Positions 45,697 through 56,059 of a DNA stretch of 64,000 nt are shown here, piece after piece. The notes beneath the pieces were generated by a model. It worked only from the letters and a program-made list of their open reading frames with translations. It was not told the origin of the DNA and did no database searches. Source of the DNA: Isoetes taiwanensis (taxonomy: Eukaryota > Streptophyta > Lycopodiopsida > Isoetales > Isoetaceae). The first letter of the stretch is position 1. Every line of letters begins with the position of its first letter. The stretch spans positions 8,323,426-8,387,425 of the forward strand of contig JAJEKV010000036.1 of assembly GCA_021234155.1 (NCBI GenBank), written 5' to 3'. The position numbers and the translations under genes were made by a program.

Positions 45697-45704
45697 TATA
45701 AATA
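45697..45704 (+). promoter_or_regulatory. TATA box in the left direct repeat
   Basis: CACTATAAATAGGAG gives a canonical plant TATAAATA about 30 bp upstream of the hairpin, placing a predicted start site at or just inside the hairpin. The equivalent in the right repeat is at 51876-51883. Confidence 0.6.
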
Positions 45705-45727
45705 GGAGAGGCGAGGAAAGGCGTCCC

Positions 45728-45779
45728 CATCCAAGGAATGTTGGTTCTATGCAATAGAACCGTGGCATTCCTAGGATGG
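45728..45779 (+). other. 52 bp hairpin downstream of the TATA box
   Basis: CATCCAAGGAATG pairs with CATTCCTAGGATG, and GGTTCTAT pairs with ATAGAACC around a GCA loop. The right copy has the perfect palindrome GGTTCTATATAGAACC in the same place, so pairing is kept although the loop changed. A structured 5' leader or small-RNA precursor is possible. Confidence 0.7.
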
Positions 45780-45914
45780 GTCCTATGATACCAACAAGTG
45801 GCCGATAGAAGAGGAATCTACCCTAGAAAAATAGAGCAAACCAGGATAAAAAAAGGACAAAAGCCAAAACAAAATGGGGGAAATGCGTAAAACATGATGA
45901 CCATAATCGATTAA

Positions 45915-46361
45915 GTGAAAGAGACAACAAAGAAGAAACGGTTAAGCAAGGATGATGGAGAACCAAGGATAAAAAGAGATCATGGACAAAAGCAAGATAT
46001 ATGGACACCAATAGAGCAAGAAGAACCAAGGCGACTCAAGAGGAGAAACGAAGAGGCCAGACAAGAAAAAAGAAAACTAAGACGAATGAAGAGGTCAAAT
46101 GACGAGAATGACAAAAAGGGCACTGAAGAATGGGTACACAGAAAGATGAGCCTAAGGCAATGCAAGAGGTTAACGAAAGACAGAGAAAAAATGGAACTCG
46201 AGGGAAAGAATATGAAATATGGGGCAAACAGAATTAAGGAAAATTATGAGGTGAGACGACCAAAAGAAAGAGACGGGGCAAAAGCCTCTAGAATTAGTAA
46301 TGCAAGCAAGCCACTAGAAAGAGCAAATTTGAACTTCAATTCTGGCACGCTGCGAAATTGA
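45915..46361 (+). CDS. 148-codon K/E/R-rich ORF, probably non-coding
   Basis: The frame begins METTKKKRLSKDD-like and is composed almost wholly of K, R, E and N, as expected for A-rich DNA. The tail KASRISNASKPLERANLNF recurs as KASRNSNASKPLEKTNSNL in the internal duplicate at 47457-47642 with the same stop position. That can be explained by DNA-level duplication alone. No domain is seen. Confidence 0.2.
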   Translation: MKETTKKKRLSKDDGEPRIKRDHGQKQDIWTPIEQEEPRRLKRRNEEARQEKRKLRRMKRSNDENDKKGTEEWVHRKMSLRQCKRLTKDREKMELEGKNMKYGANRIKENYEVRRPKERDGAKASRISNASKPLERANLNFNSGTLRN

Positions 46362-48060
46362 ATAAACACGATAAAAAACCAACCATAATGAAATGGACAA
46401 GAGAAACCACCTCTAGAAGATAGAAAAGAGACACCCTAACATGAACACTGAAAATAATTGACCAGGAGAAACCTGGCATACGAAACTGGTCGAAGAGAAC
46501 AGAAAGATAGAAATATTATGAAAGAGCAAAGCAATCAACTAGACATCCAACTATGGAAATACTATATGCAAAAAGAGTATTCATAGCGAGAAACAGCCAA
46601 ACGCGCATAAAAGAAACCAAACAAATGTGTGATTCCAAGACCGAAGATCTGAGGTCCAAATGATGTTACCATAGAGAATGCAAAGATAGAATTGTAGAGA
46701 ATCGCTAAGCAACAAACGAGGCATCAAATGGAAGTTACGATAAGCTCAAAGAGAGAATGCAAAGATAGGATTGCATAGAATCGCCAACCAATAAATGAGA
46801 CATCAAACTGAGGCTACGAGATGCTAAAAAGGATGCTCTTAGCAAAAAATGAAACTTCTAATGTAAAAAGCAAAGAGCGAGTTACCGGTTATCGGGAGAG
46901 AATGCAAAGATCAAAGTATCAATGGATCAAAAAGAACCAAGAAGAATAAAATGGATGCAAAAAGGTAGATGGACTATGGGTGCAATTTGAGAGAAAAGAA
47001 GCTATATGGGACAGTGAATTTAAAAGAGAACAGGAAAGCTATGAAAGCAAGGAGAGCTAAGACGTTTCAAGAGATAGTATGCTAGAAATAAAAGAACTAA
47101 GACGCTTCAAGAGATAATATGCTAGAATAATGAGGAAATCCCACCGTGGAAAAAGAAAGTAAAGGAACAAAACCTAGGGCAAAAAAGAGACGAACATGAA
47201 TTAGAATGAAATGTTTGGAGGAAAGGGATGCACATGTCCAAGCGGCCCACAAATATATTGATGAAAAACTATGAATATATGACAAAAGAATGTGTACATG
47301 CCCTCAAATAGCAATCGCGAGAAACAACGAGAAACCCCTATAAAAGGTGCAAAACTGAGGCAAAGTGGGATGAATGAAATCTTAGCAAGGGAACATGACA
47401 TGCTAGGCATGAAGAGCAACCCAAGCCATCGACCATGAACTACTAAAAAAGAACCAGTGCAACAAAAATTGAAGCAACTACACATAGAAACAACCAGACT
47501 CAAAAGCAAGGCAAAGCCAAATACGAAACCACAAAGGATCAAACGAAAAGAGACAGGTCAAAAAGCCTCTAGAAACAGTAATGCAAGCAAGCCACTAGAA
47601 AAAACAAATTCAAATCTCAACCCCACCATGCCGTTAAATTGAATGAACAAGATGAAGAAACCCAACCATAATGAAATGGGCAAGAGATACTCGACAAGAT
47701 AGAAAGAGACACCCTAGCATGAACACTGAAAAGAATTGACCAGGAGAAACGTGGCATATAAAATGGTCGTAAAGAATGGACCAATAGAAATTTTATGAAA
47801 GAGCAAAGTAAACAACTAGACATCCAACTATGAAAAAACTATATTTCAAGAAAAGGCTGATTAAATTGAGAAACATAACTTTCCCATGCCAAACGCACAC
47901 ATGTAATGAGCAGACTTACCAACCGAACCATGAGTAAAAAACACCAACCAAATGCGTGTTACCAAGACTGAAGATCTAAGGTGCAAAGGATGCAACAACC
48001 ATACAGAATGCAAAGATAGAATTGCGTAGAATCGTTGAGCAATGAACATAACGGGCATCG
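46270..48060 (+). repeat. diverged ~1.28 kb-period internal duplication
   Basis: A segment starting AAAGCCTCTAGAA...GTAATGCAAGCAAGCC at about 46281 recurs at about 47561. Further matching landmarks are CATCCAACTATG (46547 and 47821), GACACCCTA-CATGAACACTG, ACCGAAGATCT/ACTGAAGATCT and GAATGCAAAGATAGAATTG. Offsets stay close to 1.28 kb. A separate ~47 bp repeat (CAAGAGATA-TATGCTAGAA) lies at 47066 and 47108. Confidence 0.7.
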
Positions 48061-51000
48061 AAGGAAGAAGGACCTCAACAAAGGTGATATAACAAGAATT
48101 GATCAAGCATGAAGAAGCAAAAGCGAAAGTCTAACACGAAAAGAGGACAAACGAAAAGAGGACAAACACATATGGGACAAGATAACCAAAACATAGACCA
48201 AAAACATCGAGCAATAAAAAATAGAAATTGGAATGAAAAGGAAATAGAATGAAAAAGGAGAAATATGACGAACATGCAAGGAGAAATAGAAGAACCAAGA
48301 CGTTTATCGCTAATGTTATACAATGCAAATATATAATAAGCCCTCAAAGGCGAGAAAAATTGAGACCGTATGACACAAAAGCGTGCATGGGCCCTCAAAA
48401 AGCAACCAAGAGAAATAACTGGGAACATATGAAAAAAGAGCATGCATTGACCAACACATGGGGATCACATGGATTAAACTAAAGAACCAACAAGTAACCC
48501 AAAATAACTATATGGACATTCACAGCATTCCCACGTAATTAAAGACATGAAAATGAAAAATAAATGAACATGCCCCGGTCTATCCCGACTTAATCATAGC
48601 AATAAGTGAAATGGAATGAATGAATATGAGTCTGAAAGAAAGGAAATTGCATGACGTATAGAACAAGCATTGTAATAACGAACCTGGTTGGAATCACACA
48701 ATGTACAATGTTCCCAAAGGCAACAGAAACCATGCAATACACATCTCATCTACTAGATATATATGCCTATAATGCATCAAACATACAGTATAGAAAGTCA
48801 GAGAGCAAAAGAAACTGTATAAATAAAACCATAGAAAACCCCAAGATGAATTTAATGTGAAATATCAAGCGCCAAATAAACAGTCTAGAGAAAGAGATAT
48901 GGCAATCAACAAATGGCCTAAAAGCTTGGAAAATACGCAATGCACAATCTCTCGGAGCCCGGGGGTGCAACATGACAAATGTACATGGCAAACCGCTCTC
49001 ATGAAATTGATGATTCGAGTTACAAAAAACAATGCAATAAAATCTCAACCGAATGAGCTCAGGAGAACATACTAGAAGATCGTATGCAGAATCATGTGAA
49101 TCAAAAGGACAAACAGAAGTAAAAGAAGTAACTATCATATATGACAACAAATATACACACATATAAATAGCGGCTAAAGGGCACCCAACGAACAAAGGGG
49201 CAACACATGTATCGTAGGAAACATCATGCATACGCATACATGTAAAGCTTTAGCACCTATGCATGAAAACTTCCAAAACTAACAGATATCGAAGAGAAAA
49301 ATGACACTACTCGACACAAATCGGACTAGAGAATTACACGCAACAAGAAGGGGAAACGTTTACAATAACAATGCAAAAATATTAAAAAGAACATACATAC
49401 CATGTTCAAGTCCCCAAGACAGAGAGTACAAAGCCAGAGAGACCCGCCTTCCGTGTTCGAAGGGGGATACAAACCCCGATATTGTGCAACTCTTGACATT
49501 ACAACAGAAATGCATCTCGAGTTAAAAGGAACCACAAGCTGTAAATTTCCATGCAACTCGTACGATATCAAACGTGAAATACAGCACAACACGATAACGA
49601 GTGGATGAAATGCCCATGAATAATATGCCAACGCGATGTTACTTGTACACATGCTACAAAAAAAATCAACGCTAATGCATGGGAGGAAAACAAATGCATG
49701 TAAGATGCATATAGTCTTGAAAATGTCAATTCAAGGGAATAAGAAATGTATAGCCTGTTCATATCACGAGAATACGAACGAGAAGGACCACAAAAAACGA
49801 AGCCCAAAGATGCATTAAGAATACCATGCCCAATATGCAACTTACTCTCATGCCACATGCACCACAGAAGCAGGTCACATTGCCATCTTATAGGAATACA
49901 TAACCCACTTATTGCTAAGAGAGAGAAAAAAACCCATCACCCATCTTGGTGTTGACACCCAGATGTCCTTCGTGTTGATGCAAAGGTCAGTCGCCAAGCT
50001 GATGCCGATGGTGCTAAACATCTCGTGGTTGAAAAACCATGCTTGCTGCACCATGCTTGGATAGCAAAACCACGTTTCAAACCGAAATAAGTCAATTTCA
50101 AGACCACAACTTACTTGCCAACAACCTTCCTAAGGGAACTAGCCCTACAAGACCTAAGAAAATAATCTCGCAGATATAAACCATGTATACAACCAACGCG
50201 ACCAAATTTATCAGGACAAGAAGCATAAAATAACTCGCGGCAGACAAGTCACCAAGACAAAAACTACCTAGCAGAGGCATACCTCGTCGCATCTTCAACG
50301 TCCTATAAGCTCTAGGGTATAACATATAAGCTAGATATAACTTGTTGGCCTTAAAGCTATCTTGCTAGAATAACACTAAGTTCAATTATGATAATTCACT
50401 TACATCTAATGTTATATCTCAACCATAATGATGACAAGAACTTCTTCTATCACAAGACGACCTGTTCTCTAATCATACGAAAAATTGATATCCTTACATA
50501 ATCTGCTATGTTGAGCAAACCCTGAGGTGTTGAGTAATATGGGGCATCGACCAAAGTGTATGTGCACGAGTTTCACATGCAACAACTAATACTTTCACAT
50601 AGTGTTAGCTATAACATAGAAGCTATAAAGCCCAAAGAGATTTACGAACCAGAAAAGAAAAATTCAAAGAACAGGGCCACTAGACCCGACAAAGCAAAAC
50701 ACGCCTAACAGTACCAGCAAGACAAACCCTACAAAATTCACAAATAAACTTAAAAAGCGTGGTAATCCCATAGAGGGGGCAAGGATAACCGACGCCTGGT
50801 ATCCCTGCCTAAGATAGGAAATAAGTCGGAAAGAAGCAGTGGCGAATCGGCCAGGGGTGCCAGATGCATGTCGAATCTGAGGCCAGATGCAGGTGAGGAT
50901 GCCGCCATCGCCAAGAACGACCCATCAAGAGAGTAAGGAACAGAAAAACTCGACCATATTAGTACCAGACAAACTCAGGCTGAGGTTGCCGCAGACCTGG

Positions 51001-51235
51001 GATTAATCAGAAAGGGGAGATTCCTAAAGAGACGAAAAAAGGGAGATAGATCTGTGGTAGGATGCAGGTGAGGTAGCTGCAACTCTCAGAACCGATCCCT
51101 CAACTAAATAAGGCCCAGAATCTGGCAAAGTAGGAAGCAAAGCGAGCTGATAGGATCAGAGACCAAGGCAGAAAACAGAGAAACGATAGGGATCCAGAAC
51201 TTCAAGATATCTGAGAAAATTTATGAGAAACTGGA
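48061..51235. other. A-rich interior without recognised genes
   Basis: Minus-strand frames here are long runs of L/F/S/C, the shadow of A-rich DNA. I see no retroelement domain. A short repeated phrase, AGATGCAGGTGAGG / GGATGCAGGTGAGG, occurs near 50886 and 51061. Confidence 0.45.
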
Positions 51236-51523
51236 ATGCAAGATGGACCCTCAGGAATCGAGCAAACTGACAAACAGGAAACAGAGATATGGCAAAGATG
51301 GAAATGGAGATATGACAAACAGGAAACAGAGAAATGGCAGGAAGAGCGCAGGGATATGACAAAGAGGGACCCAAAAAGGAAACAGAGATATGAAAAACAG
51401 GAAACAGATATATGGCAGGAAGAGCGCAGAGATATGGCAAAGAGGGACCCAAAAGAAAAAACCGGAAGAACTGGAAGCAAGGATCTAGAAAACCACTTGA
51501 ACCAGATCAAACAGAAAAACTAG
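51236..51523 (+). repeat. coding-phase minisatellite (DKQETEIWQEERRDMTKRDP)
   Basis: Units of GACAAACAGGAAACAGAGA...ATGGCAGGAAGAGCGC repeat with spacings of about 44 and 82 bp. The plus frame stays open for 95 codons because the unit lengths differ by multiples close to three, giving a charged peptide repeat (KQETE, WQEERRDM, KRDPK). Whether it is translated cannot be told. Confidence 0.6.
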
Positions 51524-51788
51524 AAGCAAACGATCCAAACGGAAGAACTGGAAGTAAACGATCCAGAAGAACCACTCGAACCAGATCAAACCAAACCACT
51601 CGAATCAAATCTACCTGTAACCGTAACCAAACACACAGAAAAGAACACACCAATTCCTCAGAACAAAACTAACCTTTGAAAAGCCAAATAACCTTCGAAA
51701 CGCCAAAGAACCCGAGCAAGACAGCAGCACCTCTGAAGCAATCACGCAAAATGTAACTTAGGTAGGAGAATAGTCTTTGTGGTCATGA

Positions 51789-51982
51789 GATGGGATGAAA
51801 CTTGTAGAGCCAAAAAAGAAAGAATGGAAAAGAGCTCAGGAGAATGCCGATGACTGGAAAAGAAGAATGAAGCACTATAAATAGGAGAGGCGAGGAAAGG
51901 CGTCCCCATCCAAGGAATGTCGGTTCTATATAGAACCGTGGCATTCCTAGGATGGGTCTTATGATACCAACAAGTGGCCGAT
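51789..51982 (+). repeat. right ~195 bp direct repeat
   Basis: The counterpart of 45611-45806, with TATAAATA at 51876-51883 and a perfect 16 bp palindrome at 51922-51937. Its right end runs directly into a large palindrome. Confidence 0.85.
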
Positions 51983-52022
51983 CGGCCACTTGGTTGTGTC
52001 ATAGGACCCATCCTAGGAATGC
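51941..52022. other. 82 bp near-perfect palindrome at the right end
   Basis: GCATTCCTAGGATGGGTC...AAGTGGCC is followed at once by its inverted copy GGCCACTT...GACCCATCCTAGGAATGC, centred on CCGATCGG at 51979-51984. Arms of ~40 bp have only a few mismatches. The right arm is thus an inverted copy of the end of the direct repeat, absent from the left repeat. Confidence 0.85.
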
Positions 52023-52640
52023 TGCTACATAGCCTGTGTGGCATAAGTATTAGCATCTTGGCTCTAATCACATGTCTTCATGGACTCTGGTCAACACTGT
52101 ATAATTAGCAAGGGAAATATAGGTGTAGTAATGATTAAGTTTACATTATTACTAAGATACTCTTGTCTTAGATATTAGATTGGATAACAGATTAAAGGAA
52201 CACGAGTACCAATTTTGAATGCATTCAAATTCTTGGATTGATAAGATAGTGGATGGATTGACTGAAGCTAATGTTGACCTAGGTATGTAATGTAGGAAAA
52301 TTGTGCACAATATTAGTAGAGAAGTAGTTACAGGAGTCACGTCACGTGTACTAAGGAGAGCGTTTCCTCATCTTCCCCATTGTTTGGGTACTATAAGGGA
52401 AGTTACTTATCTTCACAAGGCAGATACTATAGAGAGAGGCAACTCTATTCCACTGTTGGATCCCTTATATAAGATTCTTAGTTCCGAATATATAATGTAT
52501 CTGTTTCACTATCAGTGGTTACATCCGCTTCCATATTGTCATTATCAACCAATTGACACTTGAGGTAGGATTAGAACCCATGCAATGTCCCTAGTCTATC
52601 AAGCTCTTTGTTGTAGTTTGTACCATACTTCCTATGATGT
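52023..52640. other. spacer before LINE A, no gene found
   Basis: Mixed composition. A plus frame at 52303-52563 has no recognised similarity. It may be the 3' flank of LINE A. Confidence 0.35.
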
Positions 52641-52719
52641 GACAAGGCCATGAGCGCAACTTCTGCATTGAAGTGTTCTTTAACTTCATTATGGATCTCC
52701 CTTGACCACCCCTGGCCAT

Positions 52720-53250
52720 ATCACAGTGGTGTTTCCAGATGACTTCCAGGTCCACTAAGGAAAGCTTCTATACAGCACCTATCCCTGATCAGTGATTCTG
52801 GCCAAACCAATTGGTGCACCATACGCCCAATAATGGGACAAGCCCAGTGCCAAAACTCTTTGATCATAGGGCAAAAGAAGAGGTGCCTAATAGATTCAAT
52901 GATATGACAATCAAGTGGAGATGTGTCATCATCCACAATTCCTGTGTTGAATAAGATTTCCTTTCTACTCAGTCCCTCTTTCAGAGTTGTCCACCTAAAG
53001 AACTGTATCTTCCTAGAGCACATAGACTTTCAGAGCCAAGGCATTTTTGGCAATTACGTTGCTCATCTCGAGCCGAGTCTCAGCTATTAAGGGAGTAACC
53101 TTGTATAATGCACGATAAATCTTGGCCACACTATATTGTGCACCCTCTTCGAATAGCCATTGCTCACACAGACCCACAATTAATGATATGCTGGTGACAT
53201 TCAGTAAAATTTCCCTTAGTACTTCACGATCCCCTTCACCAGGGGCCTAG
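52720..53250 (-). pseudogene. zf-RVT domain of LINE A
   Basis: Frames give YSVAKIYRALYKVTPLIAET, SRKIQFFRWTTLKEGLSRKE and SIRHLFFCPMIKEFWHWACP. These match the plant LINE zf-RVT pattern (K-x-x-FFLW, then ET-x-x-HLFF-C-P-x-A-x-x-W). The expected C-x-x-C pair reads SPLDC, so the zinc site is partly lost. Confidence 0.8.
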
Positions 53251-53284
53251 ATTTTACGTTTGAATGTAGTTTAACAAACCCATC

Positions 53285-53567
53285 TGGGTCAAAGCATGGA
53301 ACCGGGGGGGCATTTTTACACTAGCCAAGTACCCCCTGAGCACCTAATGCTAAAACTTTTACTTATTTTTATCTTTTTTTCTATAACTCCCATGAAGCTG
53401 GGATTCTGTATTCCAAGGCGTAATATGAATGTGTTTCAAGGAAAAATATCAAAAGAATGAAAGAAAAATATTTTTCAAAATACAAAGAAAATAGCCCCAG
53501 AGAGCACCCACTAAGCACCATGTGTCGCTGACACAAAAAGTGTCCCCCACCTCCATGCTTTGGCCCA
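53285..53567. mobile_element. MITE-like insertion (~283 bp) inside LINE A
   Basis: The left end TGGGTCAAAGCATGGAACC then GGGGGGGCA-TTTTTACACTAGC matches the inverted right end TGGGCCAAAGCATGGAGG then TGGGGGACACTTTTTGTGTCAGC, giving terminal inverted repeats of about 40 bp with few mismatches. The interior is AT-rich and non-coding. It interrupts the LINE reading frames. No target-site duplication was confirmed, so the superfamily is open. Confidence 0.6.
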
Positions 53568-54359
53568 TCTATCATTCACTCATAAATGTTGCAAGCATGT
53601 TATTCCACAACCCTTCCATTTGATGAAGATACGAGGATGCGAGAGAGCTAAAGGGAGACCCTCTCTCTCCCATATCCTGGTATTCCAGAACAGAATCCAT
53701 ATGCCTCCTCTGAAGGATACATAGGGGTGAACAGATGTTGCACATCCATCCAAGCTTGGAGAATCTTCCTCATTAGAGGAGACATCCCAAGGGCCACCAT
53801 GAAGCTATAATGCAGAGCTCCCAACTCATCTTTGGGAAGAGCTGGCTTACCCAAAGTCTTACCTTGCTTCAACCAGAAAGATACACATTTAAGAGTGGAA
53901 GATAATTCACATGACTCACCTTGAAATGTCCTCCTGAAAAATTATTTGCTAGATCCTGAGCTTGAATAAGGGGGTCTTTGCAGCCCAGTCCACCATCTCT
54001 TTTATCATGACAGACCTCTCTCCAGGCAACCTTCACCATGCCCCCCCTCCCCATATGAATTTTCTTATGATAACTTGCATTTGGTTATAGACCCCTTCAC
54101 TGGGCAACCATGACTGATGAATAGTAGATATAAGAGGCAACTAGCACCACATTGGCCATTGTCACATGTCCAGATGTTGCTAAGTCTTCGTAGACCACAA
54201 ACCTATTTTCTTTCTAAGTTTGTCTAGTATGGGAGCCCAGAGGCCTTTGAGTTTGTCAAAAAGCAAAAGGGAAAGACCAAGAAGTTTGACTGATTCCCCA
54301 ACCGCCACAACTAGGAAACACAAGCCTTTGGCCTGAGGGTCAATGTCACTATCTGAAGC

Positions 54360-55260
54360 CTACAAAACTGCACATTTATTTGCATTCAGGTCGATATGAT
54401 CTCAAAGGGCAGCAGGATTTCCCAAAATGAATGAAACTATTATCATCATATCTGAGGAACATAAAGATATCATCAGCATATTGCATAATCGTTATCTTTT
54501 CTGTACCTTTAGGGAAAGTTAGCTCTTTCAAAATTCCCTCTAACACCTTTAATTGAACCATTCTTGTTAGAAGATTAGCCATGATGAGGAATAAGTAAGG
54601 GGCCAAGGGCCGCTTTGTCTCATCCCCTTCTTGAGACTAAACAGGCCAGATGGTTGCCCATTAACTAGCACCGAAGCAGACGCTGAGTTGTTCATCCCCA
54701 AGGCCAACTGGATAAATTGTGATGCGAATCCCCTACATCTCATGACAGACTGCAGCCCTTCCCATCTGAGAGAGTCCTAGGCCTTTCCAACATCCATTTT
54801 GATCATCACTTTAGTTTTGAGTCCTGGCACCAATGCAATCCTTCCCTGGCTGCAAGATAGTTATCTAGTATGTCTGCCTGGCAAGAAAGCAGATTGCTCA
54901 TTTCTAATGACCCTATTGAGAATTGATTTCAACCAGTTAGCAACAACCATCACGATCACTTTATATATGATACTGGTGAGTGCAATGGGCCTCCACTCGC
55001 CAAGACTTTGAGGCCTAAGAATATTTGGAACGAGAGTGATAAAAGCCTACTACTAATGTCGAGTGTAGAGAACATGAAGCCCACACACCATATACAGCTC
55101 TAATGAAGTCATGCCCAAGCACATCACTTCAACAAGGAATTCCGGAGGGAAAATATCTGGCTTGGGGGATTTCCCAGCTGCTAGAGAACAAAGGGACTTG
55201 AAGATCTCTTTCCCCTGAATATTTTGCAATAAATGCGGATTTTTTTCTAGAGTAATATTC
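54360..55260 (-). pseudogene. reverse transcriptase core of LINE A
   Basis: The order of motifs is clear: LAAGKSPKPDIFPPEF, WRPIALTSIIYKVIVMVVA, NEQSAFLPGR, IKMDVGKA (then a stop where family members have Y) DSLRWEGL, VNGQPSGLFSLKKG, APYLFLIMANLLTRM and MQYADDIFMFL. YADD holds the catalytic aspartates, positioned at about 54470-54480. These are the standard L1-clade RT motifs. Confidence 0.85.
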
Positions 55261-55738
55261 TCTCTCCAATCAACCTTTGGTCAACCAAGAAGCTATCTGA
55301 GAATGGTAAGAGGAGGATAAAGGATCTTCCTTGAATAGATTGTCAAAACTTCCTTTTATATATGATCTGATTTCTTGTGGATCTTCAAATGTGTTTAAAT
55401 TATCATCACTAATTGATAGGATGCTATTATCTGCTAACTTCACTCCAGCCATTCGAAAAAAGCATTTAGAATTTTCATGGTCTAGTGCAGCATACCATTT
55501 AGTTTTAGAACGAACTGTCGCATCTCTAGCCTCTTGCTTTCCCTTCCAATTCATCCTCAATATTATGTTTAGCATTCTTATGAGGATATTAAACTATTTT
55601 GGTAGAGTGGTTCGAGTCTCCGTATTTATATTTCAAAACCTTAGGCGAACTTATATCTCATATTTCAGAATCGTAGGTGCCCCAATCACAAGTGATCATA
55701 ATCAAAATGAGAGACGCCTAGAAGAAACTTCTTATCAT

Positions 55739-56020
55739 ATGAAATAATGGTTAGCTAGGTTACATTGGTAGGTCATTCACTAGTATAACACAAACCTCAA
55801 CATTGATGCATTTTGTTGAGATGAAAGAATGGTAAGCTAGGTTACACTGTTAGATCATTCACTAGTATAACAAAAACCTCAACATCGATGTCTTTTATTC
55901 ATATGAAAGAATGGTTAGCTAGGTTACATTGTTTGGTCATATGAAAGAATGGTTAGCTAGGTTACATTGGTTGTTCATATGAAAGAATGGTTAGCTAGGT
56001 TACATCAGTAGATCATTACT
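55739..56020 (+). repeat. five copies of ATGAAAGAATGGTTAGCTAG
   Basis: Copies begin at 55739, 55821, 55903, 55941 and 55979, so the spacing changes abruptly from 82 bp to 38 bp. Each ends in GTTACATTG or a variant. The first three share ACTAGTATAACA...ACCTCAACAT. No coding function is suggested. Confidence 0.85.
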
Positions 56021-56059
56021 AGTAATCGTGCACCATGTGTAAATGGCACTACTTTGATC

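Larger units (their letters stand above)
45611..45806 (+). repeat. left ~195 bp direct repeat
   Basis: This starts GGTGGGAAACTTGTAGAG and ends CAACAAGTGGCCGAT. It contains GAGCTCAGGAGAATGCCGAT, a TATA box and the hairpin described separately. It differs from the right copy by a few substitutions and a small change in the hairpin loop. Confidence 0.85.
45611..52022 (+). mobile_element. A-rich non-coding element bounded by ~195 bp direct repeats
   Basis: Direct repeats at 45611-45806 and 51789-51982, about 95 percent alike by eye, flank ~6 kb in which the plus strand is strikingly rich in A. Each repeat has a TATAAATA box followed by a hairpin, as a short LTR might. No TG...CA ends, primer binding site or polymerase were found, so assignment as a large non-autonomous LTR element is only a hypothesis. 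The interior holds a ~1.28 kb internal duplication and a minisatellite near the right end. Confidence 0.5.
52640..55600 (-). pseudogene. LINE A: 5'-truncated L1-type reverse transcriptase ORF
   Basis: From right to left the minus strand gives an N-terminal RT lead-in (KWYAALDHENSKCFFRMAGV, 55270-55575), the RT core, a linker typical of plant LINEs (VAWREVCHDKRDGGLGCKD, 53869-54054) and a C-terminal zf-RVT domain. The endonuclease domain upstream is missing, as in common 5' truncation during target-primed reverse transcription. Multiple stops and a MITE-like insertion make it inactive. Confidence 0.85.

Noticed and set aside
45539-50325. Many minus-strand hydrophobic frames (60-156 codons) as membrane proteins
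   Set aside because: The A-rich plus strand forces F, L, S and C on the minus strand; none shows a family motif.
51236-51523. The KQETE repeat peptide as a real gene
   Set aside because: Explained by a minisatellite in A-rich DNA; no start context, splice signal or homologue recognised.
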